The translations under genes and the position numbers were made by a program. 47,716 nucleotides of DNA, from positions 1-47,716 of the forward strand of contig CALMVO010000047.1 in the NCBI GenBank assembly GCA_937873205.1, read 5' to 3'. This DNA is from an uncultured Acetobacteraceae bacterium (GTDB lineage: Bacteria > Pseudomonadota > Alphaproteobacteria > Acetobacterales > Acetobacteraceae). This document shows, one piece after another, positions 37,474-46,138 of the stretch (its first letter is position 1; every line of letters starts with the position of its first letter). The notes beneath the pieces are model-generated. The model saw only the letters and a list, made by a program, of their open reading frames with translations. It was not told the origin of the DNA and searched no databases.

Positions 37474-38184
37474 TTGGCCGAGCCGACGCAGATCGCCGCC
37501 GTCATCCCGACCTGGAACGAGGCGGGCGCCATCGGCCCCACGGTGGCGCGGCTGCCGCGCGGCTTGGTCGGGCACGTGATCGTCGTCGATGGCGGCAGCA
37601 CCGACGGTACCATCGCCGAGGCCGAGGCCGGCGGCGCCGAAGTGCTGCGGGAGGCCCGCCGCGGCTACGGCCGCGCCTGCCTGAGCGGTGCGGAGCGTGC
37701 GAAAGCGCTGGGTGCGGAGATCGTGCTGTTCCTGGATGGCGACGGCAGCGATTGCGGCGAGCTCGCCGGCCGCATCGCCGGCCCGGTCGCGGACGGCAGC
37801 GCCGACTTCGTGCTGGCCTGGCGCAGCCGCGCCGGCCGCGCGCCCGGTAGCATGGGCCCGCACCAGGTCCTGGCCGGTCATGCCGTCGGCCTGGCGGTCG
37901 GCCTGCTCACCGGCACCCGGTACCGCGACATGTGCGCGTTCCGGGCACTCCGCATCGAGACGCTGGAGCGGCTCGGCATGCGCGAGATGACCTATGGCTG
38001 GAACCTCGAGATGCAGATCCGGGCCGCCGCGGCAGGCTTGCGCATCCGCGAGGTGCCGGTGCCCTATCGATGCCGCATCGCCGGCAACTCGAAGGTCGCC
38101 GGCAACCTGTCCGGCTCGCTCCGCGCGGGCTCGCGCATCCTGCGCACGCTGATCGGCACCGGTCTTCGGGTCCGCAGCACCTGA
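37474..38184 (+). CDS. Family 2 glycosyltransferase (DPM1-like)
   Basis: The product has 236 residues from TTG 37474, 1 bp after the radical SAM stop. A GT-A fold is shown by AAVIPTWNEAGAIGPTV, VIVVDGGSTDGT, the metal site LFLDGDGSD and YGWNLEMQIRAAAAG with VPVPYRCRIAGNSKVAGN. This resembles enzymes that transfer a sugar from a nucleotide to polyprenyl phosphate. No membrane helix is evident at the C-terminus. Upstream in-frame sequence is read inside the radical SAM gene and was excluded. It plausibly supplies the lipid-linked donor for the GT-C gene 35026-36411. Confidence 0.87.
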   Translation: MAEPTQIAAVIPTWNEAGAIGPTVARLPRGLVGHVIVVDGGSTDGTIAEAEAGGAEVLREARRGYGRACLSGAERAKALGAEIVLFLDGDGSDCGELAGRIAGPVADGSADFVLAWRSRAGRAPGSMGPHQVLAGHAVGLAVGLLTGTRYRDMCAFRALRIETLERLGMREMTYGWNLEMQIRAAAAGLRIREVPVPYRCRIAGNSKVAGNLSGSLRAGSRILRTLIGTGLRVRST

Positions 38185-38263
38185 TCCCGACGCCGGGATT
38201 TCTCGTTGACCGCGATCTCCCTGACCAGCATCTTGCCCATTCATGATGCAGGCGAGGATCGCG

Positions 38264-39457
38264 ATGACGACATTGCTCTCGAAAGACGCAAAAGACGACC
38301 TGCTGGAGCGGGGCTATTCCCGCCGGCAGCTTGGGCGCGTCTCCGCCCTGCTCGGTCTTCAGGCAGTGGCCGCCAGCAGCGCGCTCGCGGTGCCGGGCCG
38401 CGCCGCCCTCGCCACGACGACTCCCACCATCGCCGGCAGCAAGCCGGACAAGGCGGGCATGATCCGGATCGGCAGCAACGAGTGCTGGACCGGCCCCTTC
38501 CCCAAGGCTGCCGCCGCCGGCGCCGCGATGGTCCAGCACGGCAACCGCTACGAGCCCGGCGACCTGCGGCAGACCCTGATCGCCAACGTGTCCGCGGTCG
38601 AGCAGGTGCCGATCAGCCACATCCTGCCCTGGCCCGGCTCCAGCGACCCGTTGGCCCGCACGGTGGTGACGTTCTGCTCACCGGGGCGCGGCCTGGTGAC
38701 CGCCGACCCCACCTTCGAGGAAGCCTGGAAGGTCGGCGAGTATCTCAAGATCAAGGTCACCAGGGTGCCACTGCGGCCGGAGAACCGCTACGCGGTCGAC
38801 GTCCGCGCGATGGTGGCGGCCGACCCGAACGCCGGCCTCTACTACGTGTGTTCGCCCAACAACCCGACCGGCACGATCACCCCGCTCGCGGACATCGCCT
38901 GGCTGGTCGAGAACAAGCCGGCCGGCTCGATGGTGCTGGTGGACGAGGCCTACCTGCACTTCGCCGGCGCCCCGAGTGCGGCCTACCTGGTGGCGCAGAA
39001 CAAGGACGTCGTGGTGCTGCGCACCTTCTCGAAGATCTTCGGGATGGCCGGCCTCCGGCTCGGCCTCAGCATGGCCCGCCCCGACCTGCACGCGAGGATG
39101 ATGCGCTATGACGGCCAGATGCAGAGCGGGGCGCTCTCGGTGGTGGCGCTGGCCACCGGCGGCACCGGCGTCCTACTCGCCTCCGATATCGCCGCCCGGC
39201 GCCAGGAGATGATCGAGGTCCGCCAGGCGACCATGGCGCACCTGGCCTCGCGCGGCCTGCACACCCTGCCGAGCGACGCCAACATGTTCATGGTCGACTG
39301 GCAGAAGCCGGCCGCGCAGATGAAGACCGCGTTCGCGGCCCGTCAGATTGACATCGGCCGCAGCTGGCCGATCTGGCCCACCCGCTCGCGCATCACCGTC
39401 GGTTCCGCCTCCGATATGAAGGCGTTCTGCGCGGCAACCGACAGTATCATGGTGTAG
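38264..39457 (+). CDS. HisC-like PLP aminotransferase with Tat signal peptide
   Basis: The product has 397 residues from ATG 38264 (gagga 6-10 nt upstream; ATG 38243 is a weaker option). The N-terminus has a twin-arginine motif SRRQLGR (Arg20-Arg21), a hydrophobic stretch [18 protein letters not shown] and an AxA-type site near residue 50. The rest is a class I/II fold-type I aminotransferase: [17 protein letters not shown], Schiff-base Lys257 in [14 protein letters not shown] and [10 protein letters not shown]. HisC and relatives are cytosolic; Tat export of a folded PLP-loaded enzyme would place it in the periplasm. It is 79 bp after the GT2 gene on the same strand. Confidence 0.88.
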   Translation: MTTLLSKDAKDDLLERGYSRRQLGRVSALLGLQAVAASSALAVPGRAALATTTPTIAGSKPDKAGMIRIGSNECWTGPFPKAAAAGAAMVQHGNRYEPGDLRQTLIANVSAVEQVPISHILPWPGSSDPLARTVVTFCSPGRGLVTADPTFEEAWKVGEYLKIKVTRVPLRPENRYAVDVRAMVAADPNAGLYYVCSPNNPTGTITPLADIAWLVENKPAGSMVLVDEAYLHFAGAPSAAYLVAQNKDVVVLRTFSKIFGMAGLRLGLSMARPDLHARMMRYDGQMQSGALSVVALATGGTGVLLASDIAARRQEMIEVRQATMAHLASRGLHTLPSDANMFMVDWQKPAAQMKTAFAARQIDIGRSWPIWPTRSRITVGSASDMKAFCAATDSIMV

Positions 39458-39486
39458 CCGCCTCCTGCGGAGGTCTCCGCGGGTCA

Positions 39487-39506
39487 ACCAATCCTTCACC
39501 AATCCT
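39487..39506 (+). promoter_or_regulatory. Direct repeat accaatcct x2, 11-bp period
   Basis: The 9-mer accaatcct occurs at 39487-39495 and again at 39498-39506. The period of 11 bp is about one helical turn, which suits binding of a regulator to one DNA face. It lies immediately upstream of, and overlaps, the inverted repeat in front of the chemoreceptor gene. Confidence 0.45.
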
Positions 39507-39535
39507 GTTCATGCTCGCCGAGATCATGAACAGGA
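39503..39535 (+). promoter_or_regulatory. 11-bp perfect inverted repeat covering the chemoreceptor ribosome-binding site
   Basis: The arms tcctgttcatg (39503-39513) and catgaacagga (39525-39535) are exactly complementary around an 11-nt loop. The right arm contains agga of the Shine-Dalgarno aggag (39532-39536) and an in-frame ATG at 39526. In RNA the hairpin would hide the ribosome-binding site of the ATG at 39544; in DNA the palindrome could be an operator. Confidence 0.6.
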
Positions 39536-39543
39536 GCCGTACG

Positions 39544-41274
39544 ATGCAGAGCAATCCGGTAGAAGCGGCGGGGACTCGGCCCAGTGGTATCAGATTGAGT
39601 CTGGGCTCTAAACTCACTGCCGGATTTGCCTTCCTCACGGTGCTGTCGATGGGCATCGCGGCTCTGACACTGGAGCGGATGCAGGCGATGGACAACGCAA
39701 CGGCCGAGGTGCGCGACAACTATCTGCCGAGCACCATGTCCGCGGCGACCCTGGGGATGGCAGTCGGCACCGTCCGCCGTTGGGAGGCCAGGGACATGTT
39801 GAGCCTCCCGTCTGATCTGGCCGAGCGACGGACGGTGGCGGACGGCCTCCGCGCCGCGGTCGCGGCGGTCGACGCGGCACGCGCCAACTACGAGAAAAGC
39901 ATCGACGCGGGCGAGGAGCGCCAGCAGTACAACACCGTCTTTGACAGGGTGTGGCCGGAATACAAGCAGGACCTGCAGCAAATCACCGCCGAAAAGGATG
40001 CCAACCAGGAGAGGGCGGCGCATGAGCTGTATTCTGGAAAGTCCATGGCCGATTTCCAGGCTCTGTCACAGTTCGCGGGCTGGGACCTGTCCTACAACCA
40101 GAAATACGGCACGGCCGCCGGTCAGCGCAGCCGCGACGTCTATCACTCGACCTGGTGGATGGTCGTGGTCGGCAGCCTGCTGGTGCTGGCGCTCAGCCTG
40201 ATCACGGCGTTCGGGCTGATCCGCAACATCGCGCGGCCGATCGCCGGCATGACGGCCGCCATGCGCCGCCTGGCCGAGCGTGATTTCGCGACGGTCATCC
40301 CCTGCGTCGGTCGCGGCGACGAGATCGGCGCCATGGCCGGCGCCGTGCAGGTGTTCAAGGACAACATGATCAAGGCCGACCGCATGGCGGCCGAGCATGC
40401 GTCCGAGCAGCAGGTCCGGCAGCAGCGCTCGAACCAGCTCGAAGGCCTGATCGGCGACTTCGAGCGCCAGATCAGCGGCACCGTGACCATCCTCGCGTCC
40501 GCCGCGACCGAGATGGAGGCGACCGCCCGCTCCATGACCGGGAGTGCGGCGCAGACCGACCAGCAGGCCTCCGCGGTGGCGCGCGCGGCCGAGGAGTCCG
40601 GCATCGGCGTGCAGACGGTGGCGTCCGCCTCGGAGCAGCTCGCCTCGTCCATCACCGAGATCAACCGACAGGTCACGGCATCGGCGACACTGACCGACAA
40701 GGTCGTCGTCAGCGTTCGGCGCACCGACGACACCGTGCAGGCGCTGGCCGAAAGCGCCGACCGGATCGGCCACGTGGTGGCGCTGATCAACAGCATCGCC
40801 AGCCAGACCAACCTGCTGGCGCTGAACGCCACCATCGAGGCCGCCCGCGCCGGCGACGCCGGCAAGGGCTTCGCCGTGGTCGCCTCCGAGGTGAAGAGCC
40901 TGGCGCAGCAGACAGCGAAGGCGACCGACGAGATCGGCGGCCAGATCGCCCAGGTGCAGCAGGCGACCAACAGCGCCGTCGAGGCGATCAGGCAGATCTC
41001 CGGCATGATCGAGGAGGTGGGCGCCATCACCACCTCGATCGCCGCCGCGGTCGAGGAGCAGGGGGCCGCCACCGCCGAGATCGCCCGCAACGTGCAGCAG
41101 ACGGCGTCCAGCACCCAGACCGTCAGCAGCAACATCGCCGGCGTCAGCCGGGCAGCCAACGATACAGGGGCCGCCGCCACCCAGGTCCTGGGCGCCGCTG
41201 GAGACCTGTCGCGGCAGGCGGAGGCCCTGTCCTCGGAGGTGAACAGCTTCATCGCCAAGGTCCGCGTCGCCTGA
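39544..41274 (+). CDS. Methyl-accepting chemotaxis protein
   Basis: The product has 576 residues from ATG 39544 (aggag 7 nt upstream; ATG 39526 and 39511 are earlier in-frame options). The layout is a first membrane helix (about 22-41), a periplasmic four-helix-type sensor region (to about 200), a second helix ([20 protein letters not shown]), HAMP ([20 protein letters not shown]) and a signalling domain with the conserved hairpin tip [20 protein letters not shown]. There is no C-terminal NWETF-type CheR-docking peptide. No che or flagellar genes lie nearby. The ligand is unknown. Confidence 0.93.
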   Translation: MQSNPVEAAGTRPSGIRLSLGSKLTAGFAFLTVLSMGIAALTLERMQAMDNATAEVRDNYLPSTMSAATLGMAVGTVRRWEARDMLSLPSDLAERRTVADGLRAAVAAVDAARANYEKSIDAGEERQQYNTVFDRVWPEYKQDLQQITAEKDANQERAAHELYSGKSMADFQALSQFAGWDLSYNQKYGTAAGQRSRDVYHSTWWMVVVGSLLVLALSLITAFGLIRNIARPIAGMTAAMRRLAERDFATVIPCVGRGDEIGAMAGAVQVFKDNMIKADRMAAEHASEQQVRQQRSNQLEGLIGDFERQISGTVTILASAATEMEATARSMTGSAAQTDQQASAVARAAEESGIGVQTVASASEQLASSITEINRQVTASATLTDKVVVSVRRTDDTVQALAESADRIGHVVALINSIASQTNLLALNATIEAARAGDAGKGFAVVASEVKSLAQQTAKATDEIGGQIAQVQQATNSAVEAIRQISGMIEEVGAITTSIAAAVEEQGAATAEIARNVQQTASSTQTVSSNIAGVSRAANDTGAAATQVLGAAGDLSRQAEALSSEVNSFIAKVRVA

Positions 41275-41287
41275 CGCGGATCATGCT

Positions 41288-41716
41288 TCAGGCCTGGCCG
41301 ATATAGGCGGTCAGGCTCTCCACCGTGGCGCTCTTGCGGTCCAGCAGCTCGGCGACGACGTCGCCGATGCTGACCACGCCGACCAGCAAGCCGGCATCGA
41401 ATACCGGCAGGTAGCGCACATGGTGCTCGGTCATCAGCCGAAGCGCATCCTCGAGCGTGGCCGACGGCGTGGTCTCGTATCGGCGGGGCTTCATCGCCTG
41501 CTCCGCCGGCATCGCCCTGACGCCGGCGGGATTCAGCGCCATCGCGCGGACGATGCCGCGGTCCGACAGCACGCCCAGCAGCTCCTCGCCGCGCATGACC
41601 AGCACCGCACCGATATTGTTCCTGTGCAGGATCTCGGTCACGGCGGCGATCGGGGTCTCGGGGCTGACCCGAACGAGCGCATTGCCCTTCGCCGCAAGGA
41701 TCGATGCTATCGGCAT
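41288..41716 (-). CDS. Tandem CBS-domain protein
   Basis: The product has 142 residues from ATG 41716 (cgggagtgggg upstream); an in-frame longer start lacks support. Two CBS motifs are visible: VSPETPIAAVTEILHRNNIGAVLV with GVLSDRGIVRA, and TTPSATLEDALRLMTEHHVRYLPV with GVVSIGDVV. Stand-alone CBS pairs bind adenine nucleotides or NAD-type ligands and regulate partners. The gene lies 116 bp after the 59-aa ORF, on the same strand as the SPFH/ATPase operon, and could be its last member. It converges on the chemoreceptor gene with 13 bp between stops. Confidence 0.88.
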   Translation of the reverse strand: MPIASILAAKGNALVRVSPETPIAAVTEILHRNNIGAVLVMRGEELLGVLSDRGIVRAMALNPAGVRAMPAEQAMKPRRYETTPSATLEDALRLMTEHHVRYLPVFDAGLLVGVVSIGDVVAELLDRKSATVESLTAYIGQA

Positions 41717-41832
41717 GGCCCCACTCCCGTTCCCGGCTCGATTAGGCCGGCAAGACGGCATCGGGAGCAATCGCAATCTCGCAGTGCCGCGCTCGGTGAT
41801 CAGTGAGCCACGCGGCGAAGCCCCTGGCCTCC

Positions 41833-42012
41833 CTACTCCAGCGGATCAGTCGAGAAGATCGGCGCCCCGTCCGACGACGGCGCCGGCGCCGGGTCTCCCG
41901 GGCGACGGGCGGCCGAGCCGTCCCGCGCGGTCTCCGCCGGCTCGGCCGTCGGCGCCACGTCCGGCCGTATAACGAGATCCGGTACACCGATCGGAGAGTC
42001 TGACATGCTCAT
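41833..42012 (-). CDS. 59-aa Pro/Ala-rich acidic peptide, coupled to the P-type ATPase
   Basis: This ORF starts at ATG 42012, whose first base is shared with the TAA of the ATPase gene (TAATG). A strong caggaggc lies just upstream inside the ATPase 3' end; ATG 42006 is a second start at better spacing. The peptide is soluble and probably disordered (DVAPTAEPAETARDG, then PGDPAPAPSSDGAP), ending FSTDPLE. Coupling and the consensus ribosome-binding site support translation. I recognise no family. It could be an accessory or regulatory peptide for the ATPase. Confidence 0.55.
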   Translation of the reverse strand: MSMSDSPIGVPDLVIRPDVAPTAEPAETARDGSAARRPGDPAPAPSSDGAPIFSTDPLE

Positions 42013-43928
42013 TATGCCTCCTGAAACTTGAGCAGCCGGCCGGCATTCGCCATCACCGCCAGCGTGCCGACGTTATGCGCGACCGCCGCGATCAATGCAC
42101 CGCTTGGTCCCAGCACACCGGCTGCAGCCAAACCGATGATCGCCGCGGTCCAGCCGAGCCCGAGCCCGACATTGACGTGGATGGTGGTGCGGCAGCGCCG
42201 GCTCAGCCGCACGCAGGTCGCCAGGCGGCGCAGGTTGCTGGTCATCAGCACCAGGTCGGCCGAGGCCAGCGCCGCATCGGTGCCGTGGCCGCCCATGGCG
42301 ACGCCGACCGCGCCGGCCTTCAGCGCCAGGCTGTCGTTGATGCCGTCGCCCACCACCATCGGCCGGAACCCGGCCCTGGTTTCGGCCAGCACGCGGTCGA
42401 GCTTCTCGTGCGGCAGCGCCTCGGCGCGGAACTCGGGGATCCGCAGCAGCGAGGCGATGCGCCGCGCGACCGGCGTCCGGTCGCCCGTGAGCAGCAGCAT
42501 TCGACGCAGCCCGAGTTGGCGCAGATCCTCCAGCGCCGCCTCCGCCTCCGGACGCGGCTCATCCGCCAGCAGCATCCAGCCGATGAAGCGGCCGTCCTCC
42601 GCCAGGCCGGCGATCGGCCCGTCATGATCGGGCGGCGGCGGGGCCGCGATGCCGAGATCGTCGAACAGCTCCGGCCGTCCCATAGCCAGCGATCCGCCGG
42701 CACCCTCGGCGGCCACCCCGAAGCCCGGCAGCTCGCGCAGCTCGCGCAGCGGGAGGCGCTCCCCCTCCGGCACCAGCGCCGCCAGCGCTCGCGACGCCGG
42801 ATGCGTGCTGGCCGACCCCAGCGCTGCCGCCCGCGCCACCAGCGCCTCCTGCGTCACCCCCGGTTCGGCTGCCATCCCGACCAGGCGAAGCTCGCCCAGC
42901 GTGACCGTGCCCGTCTTGTCCAGCACCACCGAATTCACCGTGGCCAGCTGCTCCAGGAAGGCGGCGCTCTTCACCAGGATGCCGTGCCGCGCCGCCACCG
43001 CCAGTGCCGCCACCGAGGTTGCCGGCGCCGCCAGCACCACCGCGCACGGGCAGGCCGCGACCAGCACCGCCAGCGATGTGGAAACCAGCCCGGTGGCGAA
43101 CCACACCCCAGCCGCGATCAGCAGCACCAGCACCATGTAGGCGCCGGCATAGCGCTCCAGCAGCCGCGTCACCGGCGGCTTGGCCCGCTCCGCCTGCTGC
43201 ATCAGCCCGATCACCCGGCCCAGCGTGGTGCTGTCGCCGATCCGCTCGACCTCGACCAGCAGCAGCCCGGACAGGTTGATCGAGCCCTCAAACACCGCCG
43301 ATCCCGGCGCCACCTCCTCCGGTACGGACTCACCGGTGATCGGCGCGTTGTCCATGCTCGACTGCCCGTCGCGCACGACGCCGTCCGCCGGCATGCGGTC
43401 GCCAGCGCGAAGCTGGACGACATCGCCGACGCGAAGCGCCGCGGTCCCCACCTCCTCCACGCCGCCGTCCGCCAGCACCCGGCGGGCGCTGGTCTGGGTC
43501 AGCCGGCGCAGCGCCCGCAGCGCCTCCTGGCCGCCGATCAGCGACCGCTCCTCCAGCACGTGGCCCACCGTCATCACCAGCGGCAACAGGGCGGCGGTGA
43601 ACAGGTCGCCCTCCGCCCAGCAGGCCAGCACGGCGAGCGCCACGAGCTGGTCGGTCAGCCCGTGCAGGTCCGGATGGCGCAGGCTGTGCCAGGCCGCCGC
43701 CAGCGCCGGCACCGCCACCAGCAGGGCCGCCAGCCCGGCCACCAGCGCTACCAGCTCGCCGCGCCCCGGCAGCAGCACCTGCAGGCCAGCCGCCATCACC
43801 AGCAGGCCGGCGGTGAACATCGACAGCGTCAGCTGCACGCCGAGCGTACGCCGCTCGCCAAGGCTGAGCAGTCCGCCCAGCGACGGGCCGGAAGCGGGGC
43901 CGCCGCCCTCGATCGCCACTCCGCTCAT
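42012..43928 (-). CDS. P1B-type heavy-metal ATPase without N-terminal HMA domain
   Basis: The product has 638 residues. All P-type ATPase motifs are present: actuator TGES, membrane metal site CPC (293-295), phosphorylation site DKTGTVT (Asp337), SxxHP (STHPASRAL) and hinge VGDGINDSLAL. The N-terminus is only a short polar stretch with no HMA fold, CxxC or His-rich segment. The last helix pair carries AAVAHNVGTLAVMANAG, unlike the usual Cu+ or Zn2+ signatures. Metal export is likely but the metal is undecided. The gene follows the third SPFH gene by 10 bp and is coupled to the 59-aa ORF. Confidence 0.88.
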   Translation of the reverse strand: MSGVAIEGGGPASGPSLGGLLSLGERRTLGVQLTLSMFTAGLLVMAAGLQVLLPGRGELVALVAGLAALLVAVPALAAAWHSLRHPDLHGLTDQLVALAVLACWAEGDLFTAALLPLVMTVGHVLEERSLIGGQEALRALRRLTQTSARRVLADGGVEEVGTAALRVGDVVQLRAGDRMPADGVVRDGQSSMDNAPITGESVPEEVAPGSAVFEGSINLSGLLLVEVERIGDSTTLGRVIGLMQQAERAKPPVTRLLERYAGAYMVLVLLIAAGVWFATGLVSTSLAVLVAACPCAVVLAAPATSVAALAVAARHGILVKSAAFLEQLATVNSVVLDKTGTVTLGELRLVGMAAEPGVTQEALVARAAALGSASTHPASRALAALVPEGERLPLRELRELPGFGVAAEGAGGSLAMGRPELFDDLGIAAPPPPDHDGPIAGLAEDGRFIGWMLLADEPRPEAEAALEDLRQLGLRRMLLLTGDRTPVARRIASLLRIPEFRAEALPHEKLDRVLAETRAGFRPMVVGDGINDSLALKAGAVGVAMGGHGTDAALASADLVLMTSNLRRLATCVRLSRRCRTTIHVNVGLGLGWTAAIIGLAAAGVLGPSGALIAAVAHNVGTLAVMANAGRLLKFQEA

Positions 43929-43938
43929 CGCCCGCTCC

Positions 43939-44985
43939 TCACGGCGTCCGCCCAGGCAGCAGCAGCCGGGCCCCAGTCGCGGGATCGTAGGCCTCGACCG
44001 AGCCGGCGCGATGCAGGATCGCCTGCATGCGGTCGTTGTAGAGCTTGGTCAGCAGCGCGTCGCCGGACAGCCCGCCCGTCGCCGTGGCCAACGTATCTAT
44101 GGAGGCGGTGCGCGCCGTCGCGGCGCTGGTGCGCTCGGCGGCCGCCGCGTTGGCGTCGGCCAGGATCGTGGCAGAGTCCTGCTGCGCCTTCTGCTGGATC
44201 CGGATCGCCTTGCTGCGCGCCTCCGCCACCCCGGCATCCGCCTGCTGGCCAGCGACGAGTACGCCGTCGAAGGCGGTCTTGACATCGCCGGGCAGCGCGA
44301 TGCCGAGATCGACCCGCGTCACCTCGACGCCGATCCCGGCCCCCTGGTCCTGCAGCGCCAGCAGCCGGCGGTCGATGCCGGCGACCAGGTCGGAGCGGAT
44401 GCGCTCGCGCCGGCCGCGGTCGGCGTCGCTGAGCTCGCTGTCGCTGCGCGTGACCACAAGGGTGTCGGTATCGCGCGCGGCAACCAGCGAGACCAGGCTG
44501 GCCATGGTCAGCGCGCTCAGAGCGGCCGGCACGTGCACCACCTGCCGCATATAGTCGGCCGGGTCGGTGATCCGGTAGAACAAGGTCGCGGTCAGGTGCA
44601 CGATGCCGTCCGCGGTCATGAAGAACGCCGCGTCCTCGCGGATGTCGTCGACGACGGTCCATTGCGCAGCCGCCGACCCGCTGTCGGCCGGCGGCCGCAG
44701 CGGCCCGAACGAATATTCCAGCTGCCGCTCCGGTGCCGGCAGGAACACCACGCGCTCGATCGGACGCGGCCAGGCCAGCAGCAGCCCGGCCCCCTGCACC
44801 TGCACGACGCGCCCGAACCGCAGCACCACCGCCCGGCTGTTCGACGAGACCTGGCGGATGTTCGAGAACGGCCAGGCCAGTGCTGCCAGCAGCACCAGCG
44901 CGAAGATCACCCGGAAGGCGAGCCCGATCGCCTGCGCCCACGGGCCGGCGACGTCCGCCGCCCCGGCCCGGGCGGCGCCGCTCAT
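43939..44985 (-). CDS. SPFH/Band-7 protein, HflK/HflC-like (third of three)
   Basis: The product has 348 residues from an ATG that overlaps the preceding SPFH stop by 4 bp. One N-terminal membrane helix (FRVIFALVLLAALAWPF, about 26-42) is followed by the SPFH domain (SSNSRAVVLRFGRVV, GAGLLLAWPRPIERV, LTATLFYRITDPADY) and an Ala/Glu-rich helical region (VAEARSKAIRIQQKAQQDSATIL). HflK/HflC form a membrane cage around FtsH in E. coli. No ftsH or usual hflKC neighbours are seen here, so this looks like a paralogous, ATPase-linked set. Confidence 0.85.
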   Translation of the reverse strand: MSGAARAGAADVAGPWAQAIGLAFRVIFALVLLAALAWPFSNIRQVSSNSRAVVLRFGRVVQVQGAGLLLAWPRPIERVVFLPAPERQLEYSFGPLRPPADSGSAAAQWTVVDDIREDAAFFMTADGIVHLTATLFYRITDPADYMRQVVHVPAALSALTMASLVSLVAARDTDTLVVTRSDSELSDADRGRRERIRSDLVAGIDRRLLALQDQGAGIGVEVTRVDLGIALPGDVKTAFDGVLVAGQQADAGVAEARSKAIRIQQKAQQDSATILADANAAAAERTSAATARTASIDTLATATGGLSGDALLTKLYNDRMQAILHRAGSVEAYDPATGARLLLPGRTP

Positions 44986-46067
44986 TGCACCCTACCGGGA
45001 CCGGGCGCCCTTCCCGGGGCGGTCGGCGCGACCAGGGGCGGCTGCGGCGGCGTCCCCGGCTCCTCGACGAAGGCGCGGAAGGGGGCCGCGTCGGTACGCA
45101 GGATCAGCCGCGTGTTGTCGCCGACAATGCTGCCCAGCGTGTCGAGCGAACGCAGCAGCGTGTAGAGCTCGGGCGACGCCGCATAGGCCCGGGCGTAGAT
45201 GGTGGCGGCGTCCAGGCGGGACTTGGCCTCGATGCGGGCCGCCTCCGCATGCGCGTCCGCCACCACGATGCGGGCGTCGCGGTCGGCGTCGGACCGGATC
45301 CTGGACGCGGCGCGGTCGCCCTCGGCGGTGACCCGGTCGGCCACGGTGTTGCGCTCGGCGGTCATGCGCGTGACGGTCGCCTCCAGCGTATCGCTCGGCA
45401 GCGTGAGCCGCTCGATGCCGACCTGCACGATGTCGATGCCGTAGGTCGCCAGCACCTGCGGCGCCAGCCGCGCCCGCAGCGCCCCCTCGAAGGCGTCGAG
45501 CCGCACCTTGCCCGGATCGGTGTTGACCAGCTGCGCCAAGTCGAACTGCGCCGACACCACCTCGAGCGAGGAGCCAGCATAGCTGCGCAGCTGCTCCGCC
45601 GCCTCGTCCGGCGTGTTGCGCACCGAGCGCAGGTATTGCACCAGGTGCACCGGGTCGCGCGGCACCCGCCACTCGACGTAGGCCTGCACCAGGATGCGCA
45701 GCCCGTCCCGGGTGCCGACGTCGTGCAGCCCGGTCGACGTGGTGCGCAGCCGGACGTCGATCGGCACCACGGACTCGAACGGCGCCGGCCAGCGCAGGGC
45801 CAGGCCGGGCGCGGTCAGCACCCGCACCGGGTCGCCGAACGCCGTCACCACCAGCGCCTCGCCGGGCTCGACCACGGTGAGGCAGGCCGCCGCAAACGCC
45901 ACTGCGACGATCAGCCCGGCGAGCCCGAAGCGCCCATAGCGGCGCAGACGGAGCACGCCGCGATCCGGCCCGGCCGCCTCCCCGTGCGGGCCGTGATCGT
46001 GGCCGTGCCCATGATCATGCCCGTGGCCATGCCCGTCCTCATGGCCGTGGTGATGGTGACCGAACAC
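44982..46067 (-). CDS. HflC-like SPFH protein with histidine-rich N-terminus (second of three)
   Basis: The product has 361 residues from GTG 46067 with agggag 6 nt upstream. Residues 1-30 are extremely His-rich (GHHHHGHEDGHGHGHDHG and further His/Asp/Gly), a typical Zn/Ni/Cu/Co-binding composition. A membrane helix (GLAGLIVAVAFAAACLTVV, about 50-68) leads to an SPFH domain (EPGEALVVTAFGDPVRV, APGLALRWPAPFESV, LVQAYVEWRVPRDP) and a long helix ending YASPEL-like YAASPELYTLLRSL. In E. coli HflC the N-terminus faces the cytosol, which would put the His tract on the metal-entry side of the ATPase. Confidence 0.86.
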   Translation of the reverse strand: MFGHHHHGHEDGHGHGHDHGHGHDHGPHGEAAGPDRGVLRLRRYGRFGLAGLIVAVAFAAACLTVVEPGEALVVTAFGDPVRVLTAPGLALRWPAPFESVVPIDVRLRTTSTGLHDVGTRDGLRILVQAYVEWRVPRDPVHLVQYLRSVRNTPDEAAEQLRSYAGSSLEVVSAQFDLAQLVNTDPGKVRLDAFEGALRARLAPQVLATYGIDIVQVGIERLTLPSDTLEATVTRMTAERNTVADRVTAEGDRAASRIRSDADRDARIVVADAHAEAARIEAKSRLDAATIYARAYAASPELYTLLRSLDTLGSIVGDNTRLILRTDAAPFRAFVEEPGTPPQPPLVAPTAPGRAPGPGRVQ

Positions 46068-46138
46068 GCACGCTCCCTAAAAAACCGTCAGGCCCGACGC
46101 CGTGGCAGGGACATATCCGGGCGAACGACGGCGCGCCA

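Noticed and set aside
40143-41258. 371-codon open frame antisense to the chemoreceptor
   Set aside because: Mirror image of the repetitive Ala/Glu-rich signalling helix; no independent start signal or domain.
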